Part shown: positions 10,836-24,625 of the stretch, piece after piece | Layout: every line of letters starts with the position of its first letter | Numbering within the stretch: the first letter of the stretch is position 1 | Source: Hyphomicrobiales bacterium | Lineage (GTDB): Bacteria; Pseudomonadota; Alphaproteobacteria; Rhizobiales; Aestuariivirgaceae | Assembly (NCBI GenBank): GCA_025359045.1 | Contig: JANYHN010000051.1 | Coordinates: forward strand, 1 to 64,000 | Direction of reading: 5' to 3' | Length of the DNA stretch: 64,000 nucleotides | The notes under the pieces: generated by a model | Databases searched by the model: none | What the model saw: the letters and a program-made list of their open reading frames with translations, nothing else | What the model was told of the DNA's origin: nothing | Translations under genes and position numbers: made by a program

Positions 10836-11520
10836 CTAGATTGCGCCGAGTAATGCTTCACCTAAAAATGTAGTTTTGTTTGAAACGCCGGGCAGAGCAA
10901 AAAAATATCCGCCACCGAAGGGCTTAATATATTCTTCTAAAGGCTCGCCAGTCAAACGCTGCTGCACAGCAATGAAGCCCTGATCTAGATCGGACTGATA
11001 GCAAATGAAGAGAAGCCCCATATCCAATTGTCCAGATTTACTGAGGCCATTGGAATAATTAAATCCTCGCCTCAATATTCGGGTGGCCATGGCATGTGGA
11101 GCTCTTGGATTTGCAAGGCGAATATGCGCGTCCGAAGGGGTGGCCGCTGTTTGGGGCGAATTGGCAAAATCCGGTTCATCGAATTCATGGGCCTTGCCCA
11201 AAGGCGCACCAGAATATTTGTGGCGGCCAATGAAACGCTCTTGATCGTTAAGTGAGGTGCGGTCCCAGCGCTCGACGAAATTACGAACGAGTCGAATTAC
11301 TTGATAGCTGCCGCCCGTCGTCCACGCTGGTTCGCCCCGTTCATTGCCCTTAACCCATACTAACTGCTGCATCAGCTGACCGTGACTATTCATATGTTGG
11401 CCGTACCATCTTTGTAGCCCAACATGTTGCGCGGCGTTCCTTCATCCACTGCGCGCGTGCGCCTCGGGCGTGATAAAACCTTCCATTTTCCAGCGCGCGG
11501 CTAGGAGGTCTGGCGTGTTC
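10836..11520 (-). pseudogene. efeB: Dyp-type peroxidase / EfeB remnant, frameshifted and N-truncated
   Basis: The last 185 codons (10836-11393) read cleanly as the C-terminal half of EfeB/YcdB, the periplasmic Dyp-type haem peroxidase of the EfeUOB iron system: EPAWTTGGSYQVIRL, GAPLGKAHEFDEPDF, HIRLANPR with the haem-ligand region, and FGGGYFFALPG. Just upstream, in another frame, lies EGTPRNMLGYKDGTAN, which in EfeB directly precedes this part, and further upstream RWKMEGFITPEAH in yet another frame. At least two frameshifts therefore occur between about 11380 and 11450, and the N-terminal half with its Tat signal is missing. No efeU or efeO is nearby. It borders the PGC. Confidence 0.85.
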
Positions 11521-11668
11521 TTAATTTAGCTGGCATTGGCTGTGTTTTGTCTTCGTGACTTAGGCTATTTCCTGACGACTATTCGTTCCTGATAATAGCT
11601 TCATTCTTTTCTGAGTCAGCTTGCAAAGCTCATGCCATAGGCGATTTGCACGCAATGAAGACTAGAAA

Positions 11669-12595
11669 TCAGGCATGAATTTTTTGTTGCTCTGCCGCGC
11701 GGACGGCCGCTTCAGTTCCAATGGTCACTGCATCGTCGACGGGGCCAGTGATTGCGATAGCTGAACTCTGCTTGCCATCAAGCGATAGTATCTGCCCTCG
11801 GAATGACAGAGTGCTTCCAGTGATCGTCGCATGTCCAGCAATTGGCGTGCGGCATGAACCTTCAAGTTTGGCGAGAAACGCGCGTTCGCAGGCAATTGTG
11901 ATGCCTGTTGGTTTATGATGAATGGCTTCGACAAGGCGCAGGGCGCGACTGTTACTGGTCTTTATCTCGATACCAATTGCACCTTGTGCAACAGCAGGCA
12001 ACATTTCGTCCATCTCCATAATTGCGCTGATATGTTGCGACATGCCCAAACGGTTGAGACCTGCTACGGCAAGAAATGTGCCCATCGCCACACCATCTGC
12101 CAATTTTCGCATGCGGGTTTGCACATTGCCACGAAATTGCACTGATTGAAGATCAGGTCTGATCCGCAATGCCTGGGCGTTACGACGCACTGAAGAAGAA
12201 CCAAGCAAGGCACCTTGTGGCAATTCATGAAGGTTCTTTACCATCAAGCTCACGAAAGCATCGCGCGCATCTTCGCGAGGTAAATTTGCTGCAAAGGCCA
12301 AACCGTCAGGCAAGATAGCTGGCATATCTTTCATCGAGTGCACTGCGAGATCGATTGTTTCGGCCTGCAACGCTTCTTCAATTTCCAAAGTGAAGAGCCC
12401 TTTCCCTCCTATTTCGGCAAGAGGTTGATTGAGGATACGGTCTCCAGTTGTGCTGATCACAACAATTTCAAATTGATCTTCTTCCAAGCCATGAGCCTGC
12501 ATCAATCGAAGTCTGGTTTCGTGGGCCTGAGCCAGTGCAAGCGGTGATCCCCTCGTTCCGATACGGATAACGCCTGTTCCAGCCGAACCTAACAT
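11669..12595 (-). CDS. hemC: Hydroxymethylbilane synthase (porphobilinogen deaminase)
   Basis: Joins four porphobilinogens into hydroxymethylbilane in the common haem/bacteriochlorophyll pathway; cytosolic, 308 residues. IRIGTRGSPLALAQA opens the protein, TTGDRI and DLAVHSMKDMP carry substrate-binding residues, SVRRNAQALRIRPDL follows, and the dipyrromethane cofactor is attached to Cys in LEGSCRTPIAGHA near residue 240. It is last in the 15-gene bchF operon, three bases after the hemA stop, so it shares photosynthetic transcription. hemA is often found in such clusters; hemC is less usual. I cannot tell whether a second housekeeping hemC exists. Confidence 0.95.
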   Translation of the reverse strand: MLGSAGTGVIRIGTRGSPLALAQAHETRLRLMQAHGLEEDQFEIVVISTTGDRILNQPLAEIGGKGLFTLEIEEALQAETIDLAVHSMKDMPAILPDGLAFAANLPREDARDAFVSLMVKNLHELPQGALLGSSSVRRNAQALRIRPDLQSVQFRGNVQTRMRKLADGVAMGTFLAVAGLNRLGMSQHISAIMEMDEMLPAVAQGAIGIEIKTSNSRALRLVEAIHHKPTGITIACERAFLAKLEGSCRTPIAGHATITGSTLSFRGQILSLDGKQSSAIAITGPVDDAVTIGTEAAVRAAEQQKIHA

Positions 12596-12598
12596 ATG

Positions 12599-13828
12599 TT
12601 AGGCAACAGCGCGGCTCAATGCACAATGACTCCAAAGGTCAGAAAGAGCCTTTGTGAGTTTTGCGATATCTTCGTCAGTGTGAAAGGGTGATGGCGTGAT
12701 CCTGAGGCGCTCTGTTCCCTTAGGAACGGTAGGATAATTGATCGGCTGAATATAGATGCCATATTGATCCATCAACACATCGCTGATCATTTTGCATTTG
12801 GCAGCATTTCCCACCATGACAGGTATTATGTGACTTTCATTGTCCATCATTGGAATGCCAATAGCTTTGAGTGACGCTCTAACTTTGCTAACTGCACGGC
12901 GATGGCGCATGCGCTCAATTTCACTTTCTTTTAAATGACGCACAGCCGTGCGTGCGCCAGCGGCGATGGCAGGCGGAAGAGCGGTTGTGAAAATAAACCC
13001 TGATGAAAAGCTGCGCACATAATCGCAAAGGGCTTTAGAGGCAGCAATATAGCCACCAACAACGCCGTAAGCCTTACCGAGTGTTGCTTCAATTACGGTG
13101 ATGCGGTCCATCAGTCCTTCACGTTCTGCAATACCACCACCGCGCGGGCCATACATGCCAACGGCATGAACTTCGTCGAGATAGGTCATGGCACCATATT
13201 TATCGGCCAAATCGCAAATGCCTTTAATGTTTCCAATGTCGCCATCCATTGAATAGACCGATTCAAAAGCAATAAGCTTTGGGCGGTTCGCAGGAATGTC
13301 TTTCAGATGTTTTTCCAAATCCACCAAGTCATTATGTTTAAAAATACGGCGTTCGGCGCGGCTATGGCGAATACCCTCAATCATTGAGGCATGATTACCC
13401 GCATCCGACAAAATGACACAATTTGGAATGCCACCACCAAGAGCGCTTAAAGCCGCCCAATTGGAAATATAACCTGATGTAAAGAGTAAAGCTTGTTCTT
13501 TGCCATGAAGGTCAGCCAACTCCGCCTCGAGCAGAACATGCTCGTGGCTATTTCCTGAAATATTACGTGTGCCACCCGCACCTGCACCGTAAGCACGTAA
13601 AGCCTCGCAGGTCGCTTCAATCACCTTAGGGTGCTGACCCATGCCAAGATAATCATTGGCGCACCAGATCGTCACATCCTGCGTCGCTCCATCCTTGTAG
13701 CGGCGCGCCTGTGGAAAGTGTCCAGCTTTGCGCTCCAATTCCGCAAAAACACGATAGCGTCCTTCTTGGCGCAATTGATCGAGTTCGCCCGTAAAGAAAT
13801 TCTGGTGATCAAAAATATTGGACGTCAT
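12599..13828 (-). CDS. hemA: 5-aminolevulinate synthase (C4 pathway)
   Basis: Condenses glycine and succinyl-CoA to 5-aminolevulinate, the committed step of tetrapyrrole synthesis in Alphaproteobacteria. 409 residues, fold-type I PLP enzyme: [11 protein letters not shown] near the start, [30 protein letters not shown], and the PLP lysine in [13 protein letters not shown] near residue 248. Its start overlaps the puhE stop (ATGA type) and its stop lies three bases before hemC. Being inside the bch/puh operon, this copy is probably tied to oxygen/light control of pigment synthesis; a second ALAS gene elsewhere would be typical but cannot be seen. Confidence 0.97.
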   Translation of the reverse strand: MTSNIFDHQNFFTGELDQLRQEGRYRVFAELERKAGHFPQARRYKDGATQDVTIWCANDYLGMGQHPKVIEATCEALRAYGAGAGGTRNISGNSHEHVLLEAELADLHGKEQALLFTSGYISNWAALSALGGGIPNCVILSDAGNHASMIEGIRHSRAERRIFKHNDLVDLEKHLKDIPANRPKLIAFESVYSMDGDIGNIKGICDLADKYGAMTYLDEVHAVGMYGPRGGGIAEREGLMDRITVIEATLGKAYGVVGGYIAASKALCDYVRSFSSGFIFTTALPPAIAAGARTAVRHLKESEIERMRHRRAVSKVRASLKAIGIPMMDNESHIIPVMVGNAAKCKMISDVLMDQYGIYIQPINYPTVPKGTERLRITPSPFHTDEDIAKLTKALSDLWSHCALSRAVA

Positions 13829-14619
13829 AACAAGGCTCCAAGAACAGTGTGCTGGTGGTTTTCAGGTTTGGATTTCGGCGTGGTATCGCGGGTCGTACGG
13901 CCCTTAGTTGACAGGGCCCAAGTCCACAATTTTTCAGTAGGTAGGGGAAGCATGAGAAGAATATGTTCGAGGAGGCCAATGGCCGTTAAGGTTGTAGCCA
14001 TAGTGATCTCAAAGGTTTGTGGCAGCGAGGCTAAATAAACCAGTAGAACTGTCAACACAATACACGAAACCGGAAACAGTGGGTTCATGTTGCGTTGACG
14101 CAGGAAGCCTTTAAGCACATCCATATGATCTGGCACAAAATCAGCGCTCACATTACGAACGCCTAAAAATACATTGAGACGCGCACTCAGATGCATCAGC
14201 CAAAGCATCACGAAACACCAGAATGCAGTCACATTACCGCTTAGATAGATCGCCAAAGCGAAAGCAATTACAACGATTTCATGCCAGAGATTTGCGCTGA
14301 TGGCGTGACCGAAATGATGGATGCCCGAGCAGCCCTCCGCACATCGCGTTTTGCGTGGGCCGGTTACGAAACCCATATAAAGTGACATTTCCGTCCAGCC
14401 CCAAGCCAACATGGCGGCCGCAAAACTGGTGGCAACTGCAAAAGTGGAATCAGCGTCCATCAATTGCCAGATCACTAACCCACAACTTGCCAAAACCAAA
14501 GTTGCTGCCGCCAAGCTATATTTGAATGTTGTTGAAGCAAGACTGTCGAGATAAAATATCACGGCCGTTGATGCACTCCACATCACAATTACAAAAGCTA
14601 TGGCGGCAAGCAACATCAT
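13825..14619 (-). CDS. puhE: Photosynthetic complex assembly protein PuhE
   Basis: Polytopic inner-membrane protein of 264 residues of the DUF3623/PuhE family, found only in photosynthesis clusters, where loss reduces or disturbs reaction-centre and light-harvesting assembly. About seven hydrophobic segments; marker stretches are [18 protein letters not shown] near residue 75 and [13 protein letters not shown] near 108, then [15 protein letters not shown]. Adjacent acsF and hemA, and the start/stop overlaps at both ends, confirm the setting. The molecular function of the family remains poorly defined. Confidence 0.93.
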   Translation of the reverse strand: MMLLAAIAFVIVMWSASTAVIFYLDSLASTTFKYSLAAATLVLASCGLVIWQLMDADSTFAVATSFAAAMLAWGWTEMSLYMGFVTGPRKTRCAEGCSGIHHFGHAISANLWHEIVVIAFALAIYLSGNVTAFWCFVMLWLMHLSARLNVFLGVRNVSADFVPDHMDVLKGFLRQRNMNPLFPVSCIVLTVLLVYLASLPQTFEITMATTLTAIGLLEHILLMLPLPTEKLWTWALSTKGRTTRDTTPKSKPENHQHTVLGALL

Positions 14620-14621
14620 GC

Positions 14622-15689
14622 TCAGTAGCTCGGTGCCAAACGAATTTCGGCTGGCGCTATATTTTCTTTGCTTCGCATGGTGAAGAGTTGCAAGAATACA
14701 AATCCCGCTTTGGCAGTCGTTGTCAACTTGCTTATTTTCGCCCTTACCCCACCCTTGGCTTGCTGCGCAGCAGACTTATCGGTGATGACCAATAACTTGT
14801 TGAGCAATGCTAAGAACCTTGGATTTTCAATATCGATTGACAAAGGAAAAACCTGACGAGAGATTTCTGATGTGATGCGGAAAACCTTCATACCATAGTC
14901 CGTGGGGTCAACACCAAGCGCTTCATGAAAATATGGGCGCTGATGATCACGCACGTACATCGTTGCAAATATTGCCAACAAGAAGAATTTCACCCAATAC
15001 TTATTTAGGCCAGTGAGCAAATGCGGATTGGCGCGCATCAACAAAGCAAAAGCCTCGCCATGGCGGAACTCATCATTGCACCACTTTTCAAACCATTTAA
15101 AAATGGGGTGGAAACGCTTTTCCGGATGTTGCTGCAAATGTCGAAAAATCACGATGTAGCGTGCATAACCAATTTTTTCCGAAAGATACGTTGCGTAGAA
15201 AATAAACTTCGGTCTAAAAAACGTATATTTCTTGGCCTTCGTTAGAAAACCGAGATCAACGCCGATATTAAAGTCTTTGAGCGTATCATTGATAAAGCCT
15301 GCATGGCGGGCTTCGTCACGGCTCATATATTTAAAAAGTTCAGTGATGTCTGGATTGGTGCCGCGTTTGCGCATTTCGGCGTAAAGTACGCAGCCTGAAA
15401 ATTCTGCTGTGAGAGAGCTTACGAGAAAATCAACAAACTCCTTGCGAAGACTAGGCTCTAAATCATCAAGTGAAACATTGTCCCACTCTTCAGAACGACG
15501 GAAATGGGTTTTATTGGGGTCTTCGCGCATTTCTTGCAAGAGCTTGTCCCACTCAGCACGGACGGGTGTTACGTCCATTTTATCCATTGCCGCATAGTCG
15601 GTGGTGTAAAATCGCGGGCTTAACGCCGTTGTTGTTGCGGCCATTTCGGTGGTGTTCTTGGCCTTCAGGCCTAAACGTTCAATTGTCAT
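14622..15689 (-). CDS. acsF: Aerobic Mg-protoporphyrin IX monomethyl ester cyclase (AcsF)
   Basis: Oxygen-dependent diiron cyclase that forms the isocyclic ring E of bacteriochlorophyll. 355 residues. Diiron ligands lie in [13 protein letters not shown] and [11 protein letters not shown] and again in [16 protein letters not shown] (Glu, ExxH pairs). Flanked by orf100 and puhE as in many purple bacteria. The oxygen-independent radical-SAM/B12 enzyme BchE is absent from this cluster, so ring closure here depends on oxygen unless bchE lies elsewhere. Start at 15689 overlaps the upstream stop by four bases. Confidence 0.96.
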   Translation of the reverse strand: MTIERLGLKAKNTTEMAATTTALSPRFYTTDYAAMDKMDVTPVRAEWDKLLQEMREDPNKTHFRRSEEWDNVSLDDLEPSLRKEFVDFLVSSLTAEFSGCVLYAEMRKRGTNPDITELFKYMSRDEARHAGFINDTLKDFNIGVDLGFLTKAKKYTFFRPKFIFYATYLSEKIGYARYIVIFRHLQQHPEKRFHPIFKWFEKWCNDEFRHGEAFALLMRANPHLLTGLNKYWVKFFLLAIFATMYVRDHQRPYFHEALGVDPTDYGMKVFRITSEISRQVFPLSIDIENPRFLALLNKLLVITDKSAAQQAKGGVRAKISKLTTTAKAGFVFLQLFTMRSKENIAPAEIRLAPSY

Positions 15690-15988
15690 AGCGCTTTTTC
15701 CTCCGAAAATGAGAATTCGAGCAATTCCATGTATTCCAAATTACCAGTCAGCTCAGTCCATTTGCGCTCAAGCCAGCCAGCGCGATTGATTGTAGCTTGG
15801 CGGCGTTCGGTATAGGTTTCGCCATAAGGCACGCGAATTTCAGCGCCTTGAACAAGCACTTCATCACCGGGTTGAATTTTAATGTCACCATCAAGCACGA
15901 CGTGTGCTTGCAGAGACTCAAATGTATTAACAACATTGACTGTACACATGACGTGTTCGGTCACTTTTGTGGCGAAGGGATTCATCAT
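15686..15988 (-). CDS. Small conserved protein between puhC and acsF (function unknown)
   Basis: A 100-residue soluble-looking protein with no membrane segment and a charged C-terminus. It starts by overlapping the puhC stop (ATGA; a second ATG follows directly) and ends overlapping the acsF start. Centre of the protein is a short beta-rich part ([19 protein letters not shown]) followed by a basic, aromatic stretch [14 protein letters not shown]. Small proteins at this spot are a recurring feature of purple-bacterial clusters with acsF, and a known AcsF auxiliary subunit (Ycf54, or BciE in Proteobacteria) is also small; whether this is BciE I cannot decide from sequence memory alone. Confidence 0.8.
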   Translation of the reverse strand: MMNPFATKVTEHVMCTVNVVNTFESLQAHVVLDGDIKIQPGDEVLVQGAEIRVPYGETYTERRQATINRAGWLERKWTELTGNLEYMELLEFSFSEEKAL

Positions 15989-16449
15989 AAACCCTCTCCT
16001 TCTTTCTGGTTAGATATGAGTGCGGCAAAAACCGCTGTATTGGTCGGACCAAAGGCATTCATCGAAAGCGTTTTTCCCGAAGTCTCGTCGATCAAGAATA
16101 GTTGATGACCCGAATGGGTTTCCAGACGAAAATTTCCGTCAAGGGCAAGCCCTTTGTGTCTGCGGTCATTGACCAAAGTTCTGAGAGTGGCGCGAAAAAA
16201 GCTGCCCTCGCCATGTTTATACGTCGCGATATTTTCGCCAGTTTTTGCGTCACGCACAATAATTGTGCCCTGGTCTGCGTCCTCTACCGCCAAAACACGG
16301 GTCGCCAATGCGGGCTCATTCGGTAACGAAGGTGGCGGTTGGTAACCCGCCAGTCGCAGTGAGGCAATTGCAATCACGACAGTGACTAAGCCCACAGAAA
16401 TAAGCCTAAAGGCTTTGAACGTAAACATTTGATCGGCGCTGGTTGACAT
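15985..16449 (-). CDS. puhC: Photosynthetic complex assembly protein PuhC
   Basis: Assembly factor needed for normal RC-LH1 formation. 154 residues: one N-terminal membrane anchor (residues 15-35), then a periplasmic beta-rich domain with IIVRDAKTGENIATYKHGE and FFRATLRTLVNDRRHKGL, the usual PuhC marks. Start taken at the ATG at 16449 with GGAG upstream; a TTG at 16452 is in frame but unnecessary. Sits between puhB and the 100-residue gene in the fixed puhABC order. Confidence 0.9.
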   Translation of the reverse strand: MSTSADQMFTFKAFRLISVGLVTVVIAIASLRLAGYQPPPSLPNEPALATRVLAVEDADQGTIIVRDAKTGENIATYKHGEGSFFRATLRTLVNDRRHKGLALDGNFRLETHSGHQLFLIDETSGKTLSMNAFGPTNTAVFAALISNQKEGEGL

Positions 16450-16453
16450 CAAA

Positions 16454-17086
16454 TTACTCCGCAGGAACCATGTTGCTGTGAGGCATTACAGAGTGTGTTT
16501 CTATAACTGGCATTTGCCCACCCAAAGTCAAAGCAAGACGTGAGGCCACTTCTTCCACTTGAGGTATATCTCGGAAGGCAGGTTTTGGTTTCGCAAATTG
16601 CCAAGGCATTGCATGCGGCCAAAGAAGCAAATAGGCCAAACGTACATTACCACCTGTTTTAAAACAAACTGTGCCACAGTCATCGCCTGTTGCTGCAAAC
16701 GATACGCCATCAATTTGACGAAGTGGCAGATTGATGATCACAGGTAAAGCAATGCCCACTTTCAACAGTACGCGCTCAGTGGTCAACGTGTAACGCGTGG
16801 TGCGCGCGCTAGCATAAGCGATGGCTAGTAAAATTGCGCAAGCGACAATAGCCAGTCCTGCCAGTTTTGGGACAGCTTGCAGTGCATCTGCCCCAGCTGC
16901 TCCGTGGCTTAACTTCCAAGCGCCCTGCCCAATAATCAAAACCGCGAAATATATCGCTACTTTGCGAACATGAAACGCGTTAACGGCCAATCGCTTCCAA
17001 TCGGGTCGCCCTTGCCAGAGAAGTCGCTCTCCTTCTGGCAGATGATCGGGGAGACCATCGGGAATAATATCAGGTAGATTACTCAC
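16454..17086 (-). CDS. puhB: Photosynthetic complex assembly protein PuhB (bacterial PH domain)
   Basis: 210-residue membrane protein that dimerises and aids reaction-centre assembly. LPEGERLLWQGRPDWK near residue 15 is the typical bPH-domain lead; two membrane segments follow (about 45-65 and 80-100), then a cytoplasmic PH-like domain with ARTTRYTLTTERVLLKVG and INLPLRQIDGVSF. Starts with GTG inside the last codon of puhA (GTGA overlap). The next gene begins five bases on. Confidence 0.93.
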   Translation of the reverse strand: MSNLPDIIPDGLPDHLPEGERLLWQGRPDWKRLAVNAFHVRKVAIYFAVLIIGQGAWKLSHGAAGADALQAVPKLAGLAIVACAILLAIAYASARTTRYTLTTERVLLKVGIALPVIINLPLRQIDGVSFAATGDDCGTVCFKTGGNVRLAYLLLWPHAMPWQFAKPKPAFRDIPQVEEVASRLALTLGGQMPVIETHSVMPHSNMVPAE

Positions 17087-17859
17087 AGCAGTGGCTCCGC
17101 TCTTTGTGGTGTAGCGTAAAGCGTGCCAGCACCATAGAATCCGAATATCTTTTCTTCTTCAAGTCTAGTTACTATGTCAGGTTTTTTCTGTACTGGCACC
17201 GAGGCAAACTGCCCCCCCAGTATAGACTTGACTCGAACTTGCTTGGCAGCGCCCACTACCCGGGCCAATGTGGCAGGAAGCAGCACATTGCGCTTTTTGC
17301 CTTTTTCACCTGTTTCAATCTCGTAATAGCGGATCAAATATTCAGCTTGATCAACCCATACGTCGCAAACCACGCCACCTGTTTCACCGTCTGCTCCAAC
17401 TACCGTCATACCAATAGGATTGGGATCTTTCGGATCAACATAAAAGCCGGGCGCGGCACGCAACGGCACTAGTTTTGGTGTGCCATGAACCGTGGTGTCG
17501 GGAATGTCGCGTCGATCTGCATAAGCACCAGGGCCAACACCGGCTATCATAGGATCCCCATTTGGAACTAGCGGTGCACCGGGAAAGTTGGCTGCAGGTG
17601 TGGCATTTACAGGACGATTATCGTGTGGCTCTGCGCGTGGGGCCTGCACCATAGAACCATCCACAAGCAGAAAGGTTTTAGGTTTTGGAACTGACGGAAA
17701 ACCTTGAACGGTGATACTGCCAGAACGATCGCTTTCCAGCGGATATCCTTCACGCTTATTTTCGCGGTGAAGATAATAGACCAGCATCAAGAAAAAGCCC
17801 AAAAACACATATAGAATAACTTGGGCTAAATCGATGTATGAAGTGAAGTTTGTAGTCAT
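17083..17859 (-). CDS. puhA: Reaction centre subunit H
   Basis: Caps the cytoplasmic face of the photosynthetic reaction centre and helps pass protons to QB. 258 residues: single N-terminal membrane helix (IDLAQVILYVFLGFFLMLVYY), then a soluble beta-barrel with PGPYAxR-like GPGAYADRRDIPD and the QB-proximal glutamate region VDQAEYLIRYYEI near residue 170. AGAGGGAAC lies nine bases before the ATG, the strongest internal ribosome site of the operon, in keeping with a highly expressed structural protein. It begins 18 bases after lhaA. Confidence 0.97.
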   Translation of the reverse strand: MTTNFTSYIDLAQVILYVFLGFFLMLVYYLHRENKREGYPLESDRSGSITVQGFPSVPKPKTFLLVDGSMVQAPRAEPHDNRPVNATPAANFPGAPLVPNGDPMIAGVGPGAYADRRDIPDTTVHGTPKLVPLRAAPGFYVDPKDPNPIGMTVVGADGETGGVVCDVWVDQAEYLIRYYEIETGEKGKKRNVLLPATLARVVGAAKQVRVKSILGGQFASVPVQKKPDIVTRLEEEKIFGFYGAGTLYATPQRAEPLL

Positions 17860-17877
17860 GTGTTGTTCCCTCTCTAA

Positions 17878-19302
17878 TCATCCCGGATGTTGAACAAGAC
17901 CAAACTTTGCGTTCGGCATTGTTTGTGTTGACTGCCCCCGCACGCGAACAAGCGGGCCAAGGGCGATAAGTGTTACAAACAGCAGACAAATTTCAACAGA
18001 ATAGACAAAGCAATATCCTGTTGCGTTGCTTTGCAGGGTAAAGCCAAATTCGCCGCGCATTGCGAAGTTGCTGATGAAATCACGCACAATGCCGCTGCAT
18101 CCGACCGCTAATCCGGCGGCTGTTGCTTGCACAGCACCCCATGCGCCTAATGCCAAACCGGACGCGTCACTTCCTGCAAGTTCCATGGCGGCAGTCAACA
18201 TTCCAACTGCGAAAAGACCATTGCTCATGCCTATGAAGGCCGCAGAAGCAGAGAACAGCTGGACTGAACTCAGTGAGGGTGCAAAAACCACTCCCGCAAA
18301 AGCAAAAATCCCCAGTACTGCGCCCATGGATGCAACGCGACATGGGTCACTGCCACCTGTCAAAAGATGGGCTGATATTGCAAACCCGCAAACCGTACCA
18401 ACTGCTGTCAAAGCGTTCAGCCATGTGGTTTGGCCAACCCCCATGGCAAAAATCTGCCCGCCAAAGGGTTCCAGAAGAATATCCTGCATCGCAAAAGCAG
18501 CTGTTCCCAGTCCCAAGGCAACCAGCAAACGCAATACGCGATTGCGTTTCAAAAGTTCTGAAAATGCTTCCGCAAAACCAATGCTGGGTTCGTCATTCGA
18601 TGTGAGACGGGGGATACGAGGTTCCTGTTTCCACATTGCAATACAATTCAAGATCGCTGACGTTACCGCCACACCTTGAATGATCTGAATCAGATGAATT
18701 TGACTGAAGTGTTGCAGTAATCCTCCAAATACAACCGCACTGGCGCCCATGCCGAGAAGCAAAGTAACATAGAGAAGTGCCACAACGCGCGATCTGACAT
18801 GTGCAGGAGCAAGATCATTGGCTAGTGCCAATCCGGCTGTTTGCGTAGTGTGGATGCCAGCACCGACTAACAAAAAAGCCAGTGCCGCGCCTGCATGGCC
18901 AATCCAAGCTGGACCTTGGCTATCGCCAGAAAGCAATATCAACGCGAACGGCATAATGGCAAACCCGCCAAACTGCATCAAAGTACCAAACCAAATATAA
19001 GGCACACGACGCCAACCCAGTACCGACCGGTGCGTATCAGATTTGTGCCCTATCAGTGCGCGGAACGGCGCAAACAATAAGGGCAAAGACACCATCAAGC
19101 CCACCAGCCAAGCGGGCACGCCCAATTCCACGATCATCACGCGGTTCAGAGTGCCGGTAAGCAGCACCATCGACATACCAACTGAAACTTGAAATAGCGA
19201 AAGCCGCAATAGACGCAGCAATGGCAACTCTTCTGTGGCTGCATCTGCGAAAGGCAGAAAGCGAGGACCGATGGACTGCCAAAGTGCTGTGACGGGCTTC
19301 AT
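17878..19302 (-). CDS. lhaA: LH1 assembly factor LhaA (PucC family)
   Basis: 474-residue, roughly 12-helix protein of the PucC branch of the major facilitator family, fused in location to bchM-puhA as in R. capsulatus F1696/LhaA. It is thought to deliver bacteriochlorophyll or LH1 polypeptides for ring assembly. TLNRVMIVELGVPAWLVG and RRVPYIWFGTLMQFGGF in the N-terminal half, and EPFGGQIFAMGV after residue 260, are family marks. It overlaps bchM by four bases. A second PucC-family member lies at 31425. Confidence 0.93.
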   Translation of the reverse strand: MKPVTALWQSIGPRFLPFADAATEELPLLRLLRLSLFQVSVGMSMVLLTGTLNRVMIVELGVPAWLVGLMVSLPLLFAPFRALIGHKSDTHRSVLGWRRVPYIWFGTLMQFGGFAIMPFALILLSGDSQGPAWIGHAGAALAFLLVGAGIHTTQTAGLALANDLAPAHVRSRVVALLYVTLLLGMGASAVVFGGLLQHFSQIHLIQIIQGVAVTSAILNCIAMWKQEPRIPRLTSNDEPSIGFAEAFSELLKRNRVLRLLVALGLGTAAFAMQDILLEPFGGQIFAMGVGQTTWLNALTAVGTVCGFAISAHLLTGGSDPCRVASMGAVLGIFAFAGVVFAPSLSSVQLFSASAAFIGMSNGLFAVGMLTAAMELAGSDASGLALGAWGAVQATAAGLAVGCSGIVRDFISNFAMRGEFGFTLQSNATGYCFVYSVEICLLFVTLIALGPLVRVRGQSTQTMPNAKFGLVQHPG

Positions 19303-19979
19303 GCGCGAACAAGCTCCTGAGCTTCTGAAATGTAGAAACCAGTCGCAACACGGTAGTTGCGCCCCAGTTTAAAATTTTCGATTTTTGACAAATCTGCCCG
19401 TAGTGCTTTTGGTGGTTGCGGTTCAATAGCGGGCGATTTATCGCCACGCGGAAAGAGCTTGCCCACACCCCACAACACAGCCAACGGAATTGTGCGTGGC
19501 GGGAACGAAAACATCATGCCTTTGGTTGCCATTTTCGAAAGACCAGAGATAATGTTGATCATGTCACTGGTGCGATAGTGAATGATTGAATCCATGGCGA
19601 CGATGTAATCAAATGCGCCCAATTTCGGATCGAGCATATCACCTGACAAAAATGTTATGTCCAAACCCTTTGGTAAACGCTCGCGCGCCACTTCCACAAG
19701 CTGTGGTGAAAGATCGATTGCCGTAACTTTTGCACCGCGTGTTGCTGCAGCAACAGCCAATGCACCAGTGCCGCAACCAGCATCGAGAATTGTGACTCCT
19801 TGCAAATCATCTGGCAGATAGGACAAAAGCGTTGACCGCATAGCATCACGTCCGGCCCTTACGCGCGCACGAACTCCGCTCACTGGAGCATCCGACGTCA
19901 ACTTTTCCCAAGCTCCAACCGCAGTGCGGTCGAAGTAGGTTTCAATTTCTGATCGGCGTGTGAGATATTGCGAAGTCAT
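19299..19979 (-). CDS. bchM: Mg-protoporphyrin IX methyltransferase (BchM)
   Basis: SAM-dependent O-methylation of Mg-protoporphyrin, the step between Mg-chelatase and AcsF. 226 residues with SAM-binding ILDAGCGTGALAVAAA near residue 67 and AIDLSPQLV, plus YFDRTAVGAWEKL at the start, typical of BchM. The ATG at 19979 has GAGGGG upstream; a TTG three bases earlier is in frame. Follows bchL by 12 bases. Confidence 0.95.
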   Translation of the reverse strand: MTSQYLTRRSEIETYFDRTAVGAWEKLTSDAPVSGVRARVRAGRDAMRSTLLSYLPDDLQGVTILDAGCGTGALAVAAATRGAKVTAIDLSPQLVEVARERLPKGLDITFLSGDMLDPKLGAFDYIVAMDSIIHYRTSDMINIISGLSKMATKGMMFSFPPRTIPLAVLWGVGKLFPRGDKSPAIEPQPPKALRADLSKIENFKLGRNYRVATGFYISEAQELVRA

Positions 19980-19991
19980 CAATAAAGCCCC

Positions 19992-24599
<4,608 letters not shown>

Positions 24600-24625
<26 letters not shown>

